DNA of 64,000 nt from Acholeplasmataceae bacterium. Its GTDB lineage: Bacteria > Bacillota_I > Bacilli_A > Acholeplasmatales > Acholeplasmataceae. Under the pieces are notes generated by a model, which saw only the letters and a list, made by a program, of their open reading frames with translations, did no database searches and was not told the origin of the DNA. Position 1 is the first letter of the stretch, and the number at the start of each line of letters is the position of its first letter. Positions 10,193-19,814 of the stretch are shown one piece after another. The stretch spans positions 1 to 64,000 of the forward strand of contig RECG01000008.1 in assembly GCA_007692425.1 (NCBI GenBank), read 5' to 3'. A program made the position numbers and the translations under genes.

Positions 10193-11014
10193 TCAAATGT
10201 CATATTGCGCTTGAAGCGCATTGATGAAACCCAGGACCAATGTGACAAACAATATTGGTCGTTCATACATCGAGGCATGCCCGGTACCCGGTAACAGTAC
10301 CATTTCAGCATGTTTCAGTGCATCCTTCAACGCTTTCTGGTTGTTGATCGGTGTCAGGTAGTCTTCATCGGCTGCGACGATCAATGTCGGTGCGTTGATC
10401 TTGCCAAGTCCGTCACGGACATCAAATGCTTCAGCGCTGTTGGTCAGACGTTCCATGGCATCGAGAAAGACTGGATTGGAAAAAATCGGCAGCAGATAAG
10501 CTTCGCGCTTTTTCATCCAGTCCAGTTTTGCCTCGTAGAAACTTGGTGAGTAAATGACCGGAATGGTTGCCTTGTAATAGGTGGCACCGTCCCGGGTTTT
10601 ACCGATTGCGTTCCATTGGTGGCCGATTTCCGCCAACCAGGGCGAGGTATAGGCGGTCGTGTTGAACAAAACCAACCGCTCCACCCTGTCGGGATGTGTG
10701 ACGGCAAACAGCAAGGCGACTTCGCCGCCGTAGGAAATGCCCACCAAATTGATGGTCTTGATGTCCAGTTCATCCAATAAGGCTTTGATCACCTCGACCT
10801 GGATGTCCTGGCCATAGGTTTGGCCCTCGAGCCGGTCGCTCTGGCCCTGGTCGAGAAAATCAAGCCTGATCACCATGTTATCGGCCGAAAGCGCAGCCAG
10901 GAAAGGATCCCAGCTTTTGGTCGACATCATGATGCCGTTCAAGATCAGCAAAGGCCGGCCTTTGCCGTGGACATCATAAAACACGTTGTGGTTATTGACC
11001 TTTAGTGTCGGCAT
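10193..11014 (-). CDS. Alpha/beta hydrolase
   Basis: LLILNGIMMS, GISYGGEVALLFA, GTGHASMYERP. Confidence 0.8.
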   Translation of the reverse strand: MPTLKVNNHNVFYDVHGKGRPLLILNGIMMSTKSWDPFLAALSADNMVIRLDFLDQGQSDRLEGQTYGQDIQVEVIKALLDELDIKTINLVGISYGGEVALLFAVTHPDRVERLVLFNTTAYTSPWLAEIGHQWNAIGKTRDGATYYKATIPVIYSPSFYEAKLDWMKKREAYLLPIFSNPVFLDAMERLTNSAEAFDVRDGLGKINAPTLIVAADEDYLTPINNQKALKDALKHAEMVLLPGTGHASMYERPILFVTLVLGFINALQAQYDI

Positions 11015-11018
11015 CGTA

Positions 11019-12329
11019 TCAACCTCTGATATAACCGAACTTGACCGCTTCGCGGCGAAGTTCATCTCTGAATTTCGGATGGGCGATGCTGATCAACATC
11101 GCGACGCGTTCCGCCACGGAGGCGCCGGATAATTTGACACAGCCATATTCGGTCACGACGTGGTCGACATCGCTCCTCGACAAGGTCACGGCCGCACCCG
11201 GTTTGAGGGTCGGGACAATCTTCGAAATTTCTTCCCTTTCACCGGTTTCACGATTTTTGACCATGGCGGTCGAATAAAGCGTGATGAAACTCATGCCGCC
11301 CTTGCTATTCTGGGCGCCCACGGCCGTATCAGTCTGGCCGCCGGTACCGGAAAACTGACGCGTGCCGATTGATTCACTGGCACATTGTCCGGTCAGGTCA
11401 ACCTCCAGGGTCGTGTTGATCGACACCTGGTTATCATTCAAGCCAATGATGTGAGGGTCATTGACGTAGTGTCCGTTTAAGACGAGCACACTCGGGTTCT
11501 GGTCGATGAAATCATAGAGTTCCTGTGTACCCAGCGCGAAACAGCAGACATGTTTACCGTTATACACCTGTTTGCGCTTGCCGTTGGCCGCGCCGGCCTT
11601 GACCAGTTTCATCAAGCCCGTGGTGAACATTTCGGTATGAATGCCTAGATCCTTTTTCTCCATCAGTGCATGCGCGACCGCATTGGGAATCCCACCGATG
11701 CCGAACTGCAAGGTCGAACCGTCCTTGATCTTGGCTGCGACATGGCCACCGATTTTCAAGTCTTTCTCATTGGGTTCGATGTCCGGCAGGACGGGTGCAG
11801 GATAATCGACTTCGATGATGTAATCAATCTCGCTTTCATGTAATTCAAGATCACCATAAGTGCGTGGAAAATGGGGATTGATCTCCAAAATCACGGTTTT
11901 GGCGGCCGCCACAGCCTCTTTCTCATAGACATTGGAAAGGGACAGCGAGACAAACCCGTGCTTGTCAGGCGGTGTCGCGGTACCGACAAATAAATCGGTT
12001 TTCGTGTGTGCCAGACGTTGCCGTCCGGCCAGATGTAAATGATTGGGGATGTAAGAGATGTTGCCGTGCTCGTAGGCCTTGCGGACGGAAGGTCCGAAAA
12101 ACCAGCAATCCACGTCAAACTGGGCCGCATGATCAGGATTGATGAAAAACTCACAATCCTCCATCGGCAGGCAGTTGGTCACCTTGACATGCTTGCCATC
12201 GGCAGCGGCATGATGAAGCAACCTTAAAAATTCCTTGGGCTCTGCCGCAGCCATGCCGGAGACGATGACGTCGCCGTCTTTGACCAGACCGACAGCTTCC
12301 AAAGCGGTGATCTTACGTGGTTTATTCAT
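11019..12329 (-). CDS. Acetyl-CoA hydrolase/4-hydroxybutyrate CoA-transferase family protein
   Basis: LQFGIGGIPNAVAHAL, LGIHTEMFTTGL, QFSGTGGQTD, FITLYSTA motifs. Confidence 0.87.
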   Translation of the reverse strand: MNKPRKITALEAVGLVKDGDVIVSGMAAAEPKEFLRLLHHAAADGKHVKVTNCLPMEDCEFFINPDHAAQFDVDCWFFGPSVRKAYEHGNISYIPNHLHLAGRQRLAHTKTDLFVGTATPPDKHGFVSLSLSNVYEKEAVAAAKTVILEINPHFPRTYGDLELHESEIDYIIEVDYPAPVLPDIEPNEKDLKIGGHVAAKIKDGSTLQFGIGGIPNAVAHALMEKKDLGIHTEMFTTGLMKLVKAGAANGKRKQVYNGKHVCCFALGTQELYDFIDQNPSVLVLNGHYVNDPHIIGLNDNQVSINTTLEVDLTGQCASESIGTRQFSGTGGQTDTAVGAQNSKGGMSFITLYSTAMVKNRETGEREEISKIVPTLKPGAAVTLSRSDVDHVVTEYGCVKLSGASVAERVAMLISIAHPKFRDELRREAVKFGYIRG

Positions 12330-12354
12330 GTTATGCCTCGTTTCGTGTGATGCG

Positions 12355-12382
12355 TTGAAGGGAGAGTCGTCTCTCCCTTCAA
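12355..12382 (-). other. Intra-operon RNA hairpin (12-bp stem, TCGT/ACGA loop) without U-tract
   Basis: TTGAAGGGAGAG-TCGT-CTCTCCCTTCAA between substrate-binding protein stop and CoA-transferase start. Confidence 0.75.
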
Positions 12383-12409
12383 CCGCTCACAAGTGTGAAA
12401 AACTAACGA

Positions 12410-13723
12410 TTATTTGTCTTGAATCTCTTCGATGCCTTCGATGTCTCTGACTTTTGTCCAGTTCCAACCGGTTCTATCCGTTGGATCTTCTGGATCAAAG
12501 ACTGGTGAAAGTTTCAACAAGGCCATAGAGGCGATGCCCCAGCGCTTGCCACCACCAAAATCGACAAAGCCGCCCATCGGCACGCTGATTGGTTCAGATT
12601 CCATGGCTTCGATGTAGGAAGCCCAGGTCAACTCGTCTGTACCAACACGGTTCAATCCTTCGACAAAGATGCTGGCGGCGATATAACCGGCCATCGCAAA
12701 CGCATTGGCGGTGTAGTTCGGCTTGCCATCAACGGTGCCGTCATATCCGGCATCAGTCATGATCGCGACAAAATCCCAGTATGACTGTGCGAAACCAAAG
12801 AGACCTTCCGGATCAACGATGTCGATCCAGGCGTTGGCATACATGTCAAACTGATAGTTGGTTTCCGCATCAATCGAGGTCGCATCGGCGTTGACATAAG
12901 AAGTGAAGACAGGCACGTGCAGACCCTGGGTGTTCATGAGGCCTGCGGCAACCTTGAACGGTGCCTGGTTAGAGGCGATGATGACGGCTTGGACGCCATC
13001 GCTTTGCAATTCAAGAATCGCGGTGGTCAGGCTGGCGGTATCCTCGGCTGAAAATGGCTTGTAGATAAAGTCATCTTCACGTCCGGCGAACGCCGCTTCC
13101 AGTTCAATGCCTTCCATGATGGAAATACCGTCATCGGAAGTGGTGTGCAAGACACCGATCTTGGCATCAGCCGGCAGGGGTTCATCACCATCGACGCCAT
13201 AGAGTGACTCATACAACGCACGGGCGGTCATGACACGGCCATCGGTCAGATAAATCGGCTGAACGGCCATGACAGGGTTGCCAGGTGATTCTTGGAAATA
13301 CAGGGCGTTGATGCCGGTTGCGGCATAAACCATCGGGATGCCGACATCCTGGATGATGTCAAGCGTCCCACCAACTGTCGGTGTGCCAAAATGACCCACC
13401 AGGGCGAAGACCTGGTCTTCTTCAATCAGTCGCTTGGTGTAGGTGATACCGGTCGCTTGGTCAAACCCATCATCATAGGTGACGAAACTCAGGGTGCGGC
13501 CGGCAATGCCACCTTCGGTGTTGATGGCTTCAAAGACAGCCGTGATACCTGCATTGAACGGTAGTCCGACAAATGCAAACGCACCGGATGTCGCAGCTGT
13601 GTTACCGACAATGATTTCGGTGTCGGTGACACCTTGGACAATGATCTTGTCCTCGCCTTCGACGCAGGCGGCCACGGTGACCAGCCCGACAATGGCGAGC
13701 ATAAGTACTAAAATCTTTTTCAT
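12410..13723 (-). CDS. Branched-chain amino acid-type ABC transporter substrate-binding lipoprotein (LivJ/K family)
   Basis: MKKILVLMLAIVGLVTVAAC lipobox; GNTAATSGAFAFVG, ALVGHFGTPT, VYAATG. Confidence 0.85.
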   Translation of the reverse strand: MKKILVLMLAIVGLVTVAACVEGEDKIIVQGVTDTEIIVGNTAATSGAFAFVGLPFNAGITAVFEAINTEGGIAGRTLSFVTYDDGFDQATGITYTKRLIEEDQVFALVGHFGTPTVGGTLDIIQDVGIPMVYAATGINALYFQESPGNPVMAVQPIYLTDGRVMTARALYESLYGVDGDEPLPADAKIGVLHTTSDDGISIMEGIELEAAFAGREDDFIYKPFSAEDTASLTTAILELQSDGVQAVIIASNQAPFKVAAGLMNTQGLHVPVFTSYVNADATSIDAETNYQFDMYANAWIDIVDPEGLFGFAQSYWDFVAIMTDAGYDGTVDGKPNYTANAFAMAGYIAASIFVEGLNRVGTDELTWASYIEAMESEPISVPMGGFVDFGGGKRWGIASMALLKLSPVFDPEDPTDRTGWNWTKVRDIEGIEEIQDK

Positions 13724-13792
13724 ATATTCTCCTTTTTCTTGCCTGTGGCAATCTATTTTTTCCTGCCCACAGGGGCAGAGTGCTACCTTCAT

Positions 13793-14560
13793 TTACTTAG
13801 AACCCAGATAGGCGTTGACGAGAGCTTCATCCTTGAGCAGCACCTCACCGGTTCCCTTGGTCTTGATCTTGCCGAGTTCCATCACATAGACATAATCCGC
13901 GATCTTCAATGTCTGATAGGCATTTTGTTCGACAATCAGGATGGTTCTTCCACTGGCCTTGATCTGGCTGATGATCTTGAAGATGTCTCTGACAATCAGC
14001 GGTGCCAGGCCGAGTGACGGCTCATCAAGCAATAACAACTTCGGACGGCCCATCAAGGCCCGGCCGATGGCAAGCATCTGCTGTTCACCACCCGAAAGGG
14101 TCGAGGCCTGCTGGCGCCGTCTTTCCTTGAGAATCGGGAAATAGCCGAAGACTTCCGCCATGGTCTCGTTGACCAGTTTGGAAACGCTGATCTTGACAGT
14201 TTGTTCGACACCGTTTACGGTGCGGGTCCGTTTTTCCGGCTTGAGTGCATAAGCGCCCACCCTGAGGTTTTCTTCAACCGTCAAGCCGCTCAGGATGAGG
14301 CGGCCTTCCGGTGATTGCAGGATACCCTGGGCTGTAATCTTGTACGACTCCTTGTTGGCGATATCCTTGCCTTCATAAAGAATCTGGCCGCTCTTGGCCT
14401 TGACGACCCCTGAGATGGTCCGAATCGTCGTCGTCTTGCCGGCGCCGTTGGCACCCAGCACGGCGACAATCGTTCCCTCCTCGACTTTCATGTTGATACC
14501 CTTGATGGCACGGATGATCCCGTAATCGACCACCAGGTCTTTCAATTCCAAAAGGGCCAT
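13793..14560 (-). CDS. ABC transporter ATP-binding protein, LivF type
   Basis: GANGAGKTTTIRTISG, LSGGEQQMLAIGRALM, LLLLDEPSLGLAP. Confidence 0.9.
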   Translation of the reverse strand: MALLELKDLVVDYGIIRAIKGINMKVEEGTIVAVLGANGAGKTTTIRTISGVVKAKSGQILYEGKDIANKESYKITAQGILQSPEGRLILSGLTVEENLRVGAYALKPEKRTRTVNGVEQTVKISVSKLVNETMAEVFGYFPILKERRRQQASTLSGGEQQMLAIGRALMGRPKLLLLDEPSLGLAPLIVRDIFKIISQIKASGRTILIVEQNAYQTLKIADYVYVMELGKIKTKGTGEVLLKDEALVNAYLGSK

Positions 14561-14561
14561 C

Positions 14562-16007
14562 TCATTCACCACCCAGGTAAGCTTCTTGAACAAGCTTGTT
14601 TGACTTGATTTGACGCGGTGTGCCAATCGCGAGTTTCTTGCCGAAGTTGATGGCACAAATGGTATCACAGACTTCCATCACAAGTTGCATGTCATGCTCG
14701 ACCAAGAAGATCGTGCAGGCATATTCCTCCCTGATTTTCCTCAGTGTTTCTGCCAATGCCCTGGTCTCAAGATCATTCAAGCCCGCGGCTGGTTCATCCA
14801 AGATGATCAGATTCGGCTGGGTCATTAATGTCCGCGCCAGTTCAATGCGTTTCAACACGCCATACGGCAGTCCGATGGGATGATGATCCTTGTACATGAT
14901 CAGATCGAGATCGGTCAAAATCTTGATGGCCTTGGCATGGATGACCGCTTCTTCGCGCTTCAATTTGTTCAAATGCAAAAGTTGTGTGAAGAATCCGGCG
15001 TTATACAGGCTGTGGGCCCCGACCAGCATGTTGTCCAAAATAGACAATTCCCAGATCAGTTCGACATTCTGGAATGTTCTGACGATCCCTTGTTTGATCA
15101 CGTCATGAACCTTGAAAGCATTCAATGAAACCACTTCGCGATTGACGTTACGATAATACATATTTCCGGCATTGGGCCTGTGAAACTGCGTGATGCAGTT
15201 GAAGACCGTGGTCTTGCCAGCCCCGTTGGGACCGATCAAACCGAAGATTTCACCTTCCCGGACGTTGAATGTCAAGTCATCGACTGCTTTGAGACCACCG
15301 AACTTCATGGTCAGGTTCTCAATGCCCAGAACGTCCTTCTCATCCAATTTGTCCAGTCGTTGTTCTGTATCCGGATCCTCTGCCAGGACCTTGAGCAGTT
15401 GCGCCCGCTTGGTTTCCAGCAATTCATTGAGCGGTTCAATTTTTTTCAACCGTTTTTCACTGATGCGTTTGAACCGGTCCTCATCTTGTGTTTCCAAACG
15501 TGTCTGGAGTTGCTGGTATTGGGCTGTCAATTCGGCTTTTTTTGCCTCATAGGCGGCACGATTGGCTTCAATGACCGCCTGCTCGAGGTGTCGTTGATGT
15601 TTATCAAGCAGTGTCTGCTTCTTGTTGTCAAGTGCTTCTTCAAGTTGCTTCAACCTGGCATCGCGCTTGACATCAGCCTTCTTTTCGTCATCAGGGTTGC
15701 GCTTGACGGCACGGGCATGTGATTGCCTGACCGCCCGTTTTTTCCAGGCGTAGGCGTCTTCAAGCCGCTTGATCTGATCAGCCGTCATGACTTCTTGGTA
15801 AGCGTCATCATCGAGTGTGGCAAGTTCAAGCGGCAACAAGAGACGCTGATGTTTCTGTTTCAAGCGTTTTAGTTTCTTCTCGGTCCGTTGATCAAGGCGC
15901 TCTTTGATGATGGGCAGATAAGACTCATTGAACTGAACCCTGTATTCAAGCCGGTTGATATGGCGGACGAGCAACGTTTTCTTAAGACGGATCCACATCT
16001 TTGCCAT
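14562..16007 (-). CDS. ABC transporter ATP-binding protein, LivG type, with ~228-aa N-terminal coiled-coil extension
   Basis: C-terminal NBD: GLIGPNGAGKTTVFNCITQ, LIILDEPAAGLN; N-terminal heptad-like K/E/Q-rich region in the same uninterrupted frame. Confidence 0.87.
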   Translation of the reverse strand: MAKMWIRLKKTLLVRHINRLEYRVQFNESYLPIIKERLDQRTEKKLKRLKQKHQRLLLPLELATLDDDAYQEVMTADQIKRLEDAYAWKKRAVRQSHARAVKRNPDDEKKADVKRDARLKQLEEALDNKKQTLLDKHQRHLEQAVIEANRAAYEAKKAELTAQYQQLQTRLETQDEDRFKRISEKRLKKIEPLNELLETKRAQLLKVLAEDPDTEQRLDKLDEKDVLGIENLTMKFGGLKAVDDLTFNVREGEIFGLIGPNGAGKTTVFNCITQFHRPNAGNMYYRNVNREVVSLNAFKVHDVIKQGIVRTFQNVELIWELSILDNMLVGAHSLYNAGFFTQLLHLNKLKREEAVIHAKAIKILTDLDLIMYKDHHPIGLPYGVLKRIELARTLMTQPNLIILDEPAAGLNDLETRALAETLRKIREEYACTIFLVEHDMQLVMEVCDTICAINFGKKLAIGTPRQIKSNKLVQEAYLGGE

Positions 16008-17085
16008 AACGGTACTCCTTCCAGCTTGATTTCAGTTTGCGTGCGCCCTTCATGACAAGTTGCTTGATATCGGTGAACAGGCGGACGATGCCGCCGGGAT
16101 AAAACATGACCACCAAGATGATCAACATGCCGTTGATGATGAAATAAGCGCTCGGATAGTTGCCAAAGAAAGGGAGGCGTTTCAAGACCAGATCATTCAT
16201 GGCGAAGACGATGAACGTCCCTGCCATGACCCCATACATCGATTTCATGCCACCGATGACGACGGCCGCCAAAATGTTCAATGTCAAGGCCAGCCCCCAC
16301 GTACTGGGGTGGGAGACCAACTTGTTCATGAAGTACAGCGATCCTCCCAGTCCGGCGACGATGGTCGCCAGGATGAATGCCAGCAAACGGAACTTCATGA
16401 GGCTGATGCCCATCGCCTGGGCGGCGGATGTGCTGTTTTTCATGGCCAGCATCGCACGTCCGGTCGGACTCTTGATCAGGTTGTAGAGGAAGATCATGAC
16501 CAGGACCAGCATGACGATGATGATGTAATAGGAGAAAGTGAAGCGGTCGCTTTGCTTGAACTCCCAAAACAAGAAACGCATCCTGAACAAGGAATAACCG
16601 GCATTGCCACGCGTCACCGACAAGAACTTGCGGAATATCTCCACCAGGATTTCCGCGATACCCAGCGTGATGATTGCCAGGTACATGCCTTCAATCCTGA
16701 GCGAGATGAAACCGACGACCACACCGACAATGATGGAAATGGCAAGACCGATCAAGACACCTGTGAAGGCGGGCCAGCCCAGATTACCGGCCACATGGGC
16801 CAGCACATAGGCGTTCAGGCCGACAAAGCCGGCCGTACCGAGTGATGCCAGGCCTGCGTAGCCCAAAAGAAAGGTGAATCCGAGCGCGACGATGTAGTAG
16901 ATGATGACAGGGGTCAAAAGATTGATGGTCGAGGCGCGGATGACACCCGCGATGCCCAAAAATTGCAGCATCAACAGCAGGATGCCTGTCAACAAAATGC
17001 CAAAATAGGGATGACGGACGATGGATTGAGACGACAATTTGATGTCTGTGAAGATGGTGCGGGTGACTTTGTTTTCAAGTTTCAT
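15982..17085 (-). CDS. Branched-chain-type ABC transporter permease, LivM
   Basis: GYAGLASLGTAGFVGLNAYV, IVAGLGGSLYF, VVIGGMKSMYG. Confidence 0.87.
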   Translation of the reverse strand: MKLENKVTRTIFTDIKLSSQSIVRHPYFGILLTGILLLMLQFLGIAGVIRASTINLLTPVIIYYIVALGFTFLLGYAGLASLGTAGFVGLNAYVLAHVAGNLGWPAFTGVLIGLAISIIVGVVVGFISLRIEGMYLAIITLGIAEILVEIFRKFLSVTRGNAGYSLFRMRFLFWEFKQSDRFTFSYYIIIVMLVLVMIFLYNLIKSPTGRAMLAMKNSTSAAQAMGISLMKFRLLAFILATIVAGLGGSLYFMNKLVSHPSTWGLALTLNILAAVVIGGMKSMYGVMAGTFIVFAMNDLVLKRLPFFGNYPSAYFIINGMLIILVVMFYPGGIVRLFTDIKQLVMKGARKLKSSWKEYRYGKDVDPS

Positions 17086-17088
17086 GGG

Positions 17089-18018
17089 CTACACCTTCTT
17101 CGCAATTTTCTTGCCGAACAAACCGACCGGCTTGATCAGCACAATCAACAAGATGATCATGTAGACCATCGCGATGTTCCACAAGTTGTCGACGCGGTAA
17201 AGGAAGACCGTCAAGAGGGGAATCATGATCGCACCCACGACCGGTCCGAAAAAGGTTGTGAAACCACCCAGGACAGCGGCCAGAAAGCCGTTGACCTGCA
17301 TGAAGACCATCATCCCGACGGTCAACGTCTGCTGCGAGGGTGCGTATAACGCGGCCGCCAAAGAACCGATCCCGGCAGCAATCCCCCAGCTCATCGCCGT
17401 GATGAAACGGGTGTTGACACCCATCATGCTGGCGACTCTTTCATTTGATGCGGTCGCCCGCACACCAAGTCCCCACTTTGTGTATTTAAGCAAGGCGAAG
17501 ATGGTGCCGATGACGACAATCGCAATCACGATGGTCAGAAAATTATGCACCGGTATGGTGAATGTGCCACCACTGACAGGAATGCGCCAGATCTCGGTTG
17601 ACAATGGTCGTGGCGTCGGTGGATGATCGATGACATCGGCATAGATGGTCGGAATCAAACCGGTCAGGACCAGGACGATTCCCATCGTGATCATCTGCTT
17701 GGTCAGCGGATTGGGAAATTTCGACTGCCTGATCAAGACAATGTCAATGAACAGGCCGAGCAGGAAACCAAGGATGATGCCGGTCAATATCGCAATCACG
17801 ACCAGGGCGGGACCCCGCAAAGCCGGAAACTGTGCCGACAAATAGAAAGTATAAAACATCGTGACGAAAAATGCCATCAATGTTCCAATCGAGCCTTGGG
17901 CGAAGTTGGTGGTGTAAGAGGTTCTGAAAATCAGCACGATGCCCAGTGTCACCAATGATAAGACAGCAGCTTGTGACAAGGCGGCAAAGATGATGTTGAG
18001 TAACATGGCGAGTGACAT
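17089..18018 (-). CDS. Branched-chain-type ABC transporter permease, LivH
   Basis: SLVTLGIVLIFRTSYTTNFAQGSIG, NERVASMMGVNT, VLGGFTTFFGP. Confidence 0.87.
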   Translation of the reverse strand: MSLAMLLNIIFAALSQAAVLSLVTLGIVLIFRTSYTTNFAQGSIGTLMAFFVTMFYTFYLSAQFPALRGPALVVIAILTGIILGFLLGLFIDIVLIRQSKFPNPLTKQMITMGIVLVLTGLIPTIYADVIDHPPTPRPLSTEIWRIPVSGGTFTIPVHNFLTIVIAIVVIGTIFALLKYTKWGLGVRATASNERVASMMGVNTRFITAMSWGIAAGIGSLAAALYAPSQQTLTVGMMVFMQVNGFLAAVLGGFTTFFGPVVGAIMIPLLTVFLYRVDNLWNIAMVYMIILLIVLIKPVGLFGKKIAKKV

Positions 18019-18021
18019 AGG

Positions 18022-19047
18022 CTACCCCCAACGGATGACATTGGCCGCCCAGACATAACCGATGCCGGCGGCGATCATGCATACCACGGTGCCGTCCTTG
18101 ACCTTGCCTTTTTGCAAGGCGAGATGTAACGACAGGATCTGGTCGATCTGACCGATGTGTCCGTAGTCTTCAAGGTAAATGGTTTGTGCAGGTGACAGGT
18201 CCAGTTCGGCAAGCATCGCCTCATGGCCTGAGCGTTTGATATGCAAAATATCCAGATAATCGATGTCTTTGCGGGTCATGCCTGACTTGCGCAACGCCTC
18301 ATCGATGCAGGTGAACCAGTTGGGCATCGAGACTTCGTTGAGGCGGTTTTTCATCTTGACGGGGTCCAGCAGTCGAAGCGACCGTCTGGCCTCCTCAAGA
18401 TTGTCTTTCGTCAACGGATTGCATAAGCCGCCGATTTCCACACCCGCTGTTCTTGACAACGAGCCATCGGCGATGATATGTGATCCCAACAACAGGTTTT
18501 TGCCATGATTCTTTTTCAAGATGATGGCACCGCCGCCCGCCCCAAGATTGTACATCATCGACATGTCCTTGTCGGTATAATCCACAAAATCGCCATTGCG
18601 ATAACCACCCACGACCATGATGATGTTGATGTCATCATCAGCCACAAGCATGTCTTTCGCCATTTTCATGGCGGACACGGTGGTACAGCAACGGTTTTGT
18701 ACATCGATACCCCATGCGTTGACCGCACCGATGCGGTCTTGAATGTATAATGCGGAGGTGGTGAGCGGATATTCCTTCCACTCTTCCGTCACGCTCAGGA
18801 TGATGTCGATCGTCTTGGGATCAATGCCGGTGTTTTGCAATGCGTCGAGGGCGGCGCGTGCCCCCATCTCCTGGGTCCCGTCATCCGGGAGCGCCAGAGG
18901 AATCACTTTTTCTTTGATACCGAGCTTGTCGTATATGGCCTGCTCGCTCCAGACGCCGTTGGTCTGTTCACTGATGGCTTTGGCGCTCATCCGTCCTTTG
19001 GGCAGGTAGACGCCCGTGCCGACGATGCCGACGTTTGTTTCTTGCAT
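18022..19047 (-). CDS. Beta-ketoacyl-ACP synthase III-like (thiolase-fold) protein
   Basis: VGIVGTGVYLPKGR, QNRCCTTVSAMKMA (catalytic Cys), LHIKRSGHEAML, DYGHIGQID. Confidence 0.8.
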   Translation of the reverse strand: MQETNVGIVGTGVYLPKGRMSAKAISEQTNGVWSEQAIYDKLGIKEKVIPLALPDDGTQEMGARAALDALQNTGIDPKTIDIILSVTEEWKEYPLTTSALYIQDRIGAVNAWGIDVQNRCCTTVSAMKMAKDMLVADDDINIIMVVGGYRNGDFVDYTDKDMSMMYNLGAGGGAIILKKNHGKNLLLGSHIIADGSLSRTAGVEIGGLCNPLTKDNLEEARRSLRLLDPVKMKNRLNEVSMPNWFTCIDEALRKSGMTRKDIDYLDILHIKRSGHEAMLAELDLSPAQTIYLEDYGHIGQIDQILSLHLALQKGKVKDGTVVCMIAAGIGYVWAANVIRWG

Positions 19048-19084
19048 CAGGGCAACCCCTTCTTTCATGTATGTTTCAGTGGTG

Positions 19085-19804
19085 TCAAAGTCTCATGCCA
19101 CCATTGACGTCAAGCGTATGACCGGTGACATAGGATGACTCTTCGGATGCGAGATACAAGGTCGCGTCCGCAACCTCTTTAGGTTGACCAAGTCTGCCAA
19201 GCATGGTCATTTTGGCAAAACCGTCCAAAAGGTCCTGTGGCACGGTTTTCAAGATATCGGTCATGATGTAACCAGGTGCGATGGCGTTGACGCGTACATT
19301 CGCACCCTTGCGGGCAAACTCCTTGGCCCATGTCTTGGTCAGGCCGATCACACCGGCCTTGGTGGCCGCATAATTGGCCTGTCCGATATTGCCGAAAAGT
19401 CCGACGACGGACGAAATGTTGATGATTGATCCATAACCGTTCGTCTCCATCAGGGGACCGAACAGGCGGGTCATGTTGAAGACGCCTTTCAAATTGACAT
19501 CGATGACCAGACTCCACTGCTCATCGGTCATCTTGCGGGTCATGGCATCACGGGTGATGCCGGCATTATTGACCAAGATGTCAACCTTGCCGAAACGTTC
19601 CACGACTTCGGTGAAGAAATCCTGAACAGCTGCCACGTCAGTGACATTCAGTACATAACCATGCACGTTATCGGCCTGGTAGGATAATTCAGTCATATCG
19701 GCGGCGATGACGATCGCGCCTTCTTTGGCAAAGGTTTCACAAATAGCCTGTCCCAGGCCTTTCGCACCACCGGTGACGACGGCGACTTTGTCTTTTAATC
19801 TCAT
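19085..19804 (-). CDS. SDR-family 3-oxoacyl-ACP/acetoacetyl-CoA reductase (FabG/PhaB-like)
   Basis: VTGGAKGLGQAI, VNNAGITRDAMTRKMTDEQW, YAATKAGVIGLTK, VNAIAPGYI. Confidence 0.88.
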   Translation of the reverse strand: MRLKDKVAVVTGGAKGLGQAICETFAKEGAIVIAADMTELSYQADNVHGYVLNVTDVAAVQDFFTEVVERFGKVDILVNNAGITRDAMTRKMTDEQWSLVIDVNLKGVFNMTRLFGPLMETNGYGSIINISSVVGLFGNIGQANYAATKAGVIGLTKTWAKEFARKGANVRVNAIAPGYIMTDILKTVPQDLLDGFAKMTMLGRLGQPKEVADATLYLASEESSYVTGHTLDVNGGMRL

Positions 19805-19814
19805 ATCGGTCTCC

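Noticed and set aside
16060-16845. 261-aa plus-strand ORF antisense to livM
   Set aside because: D/H/Q-rich translation typical of an antisense shadow of a membrane-protein gene.
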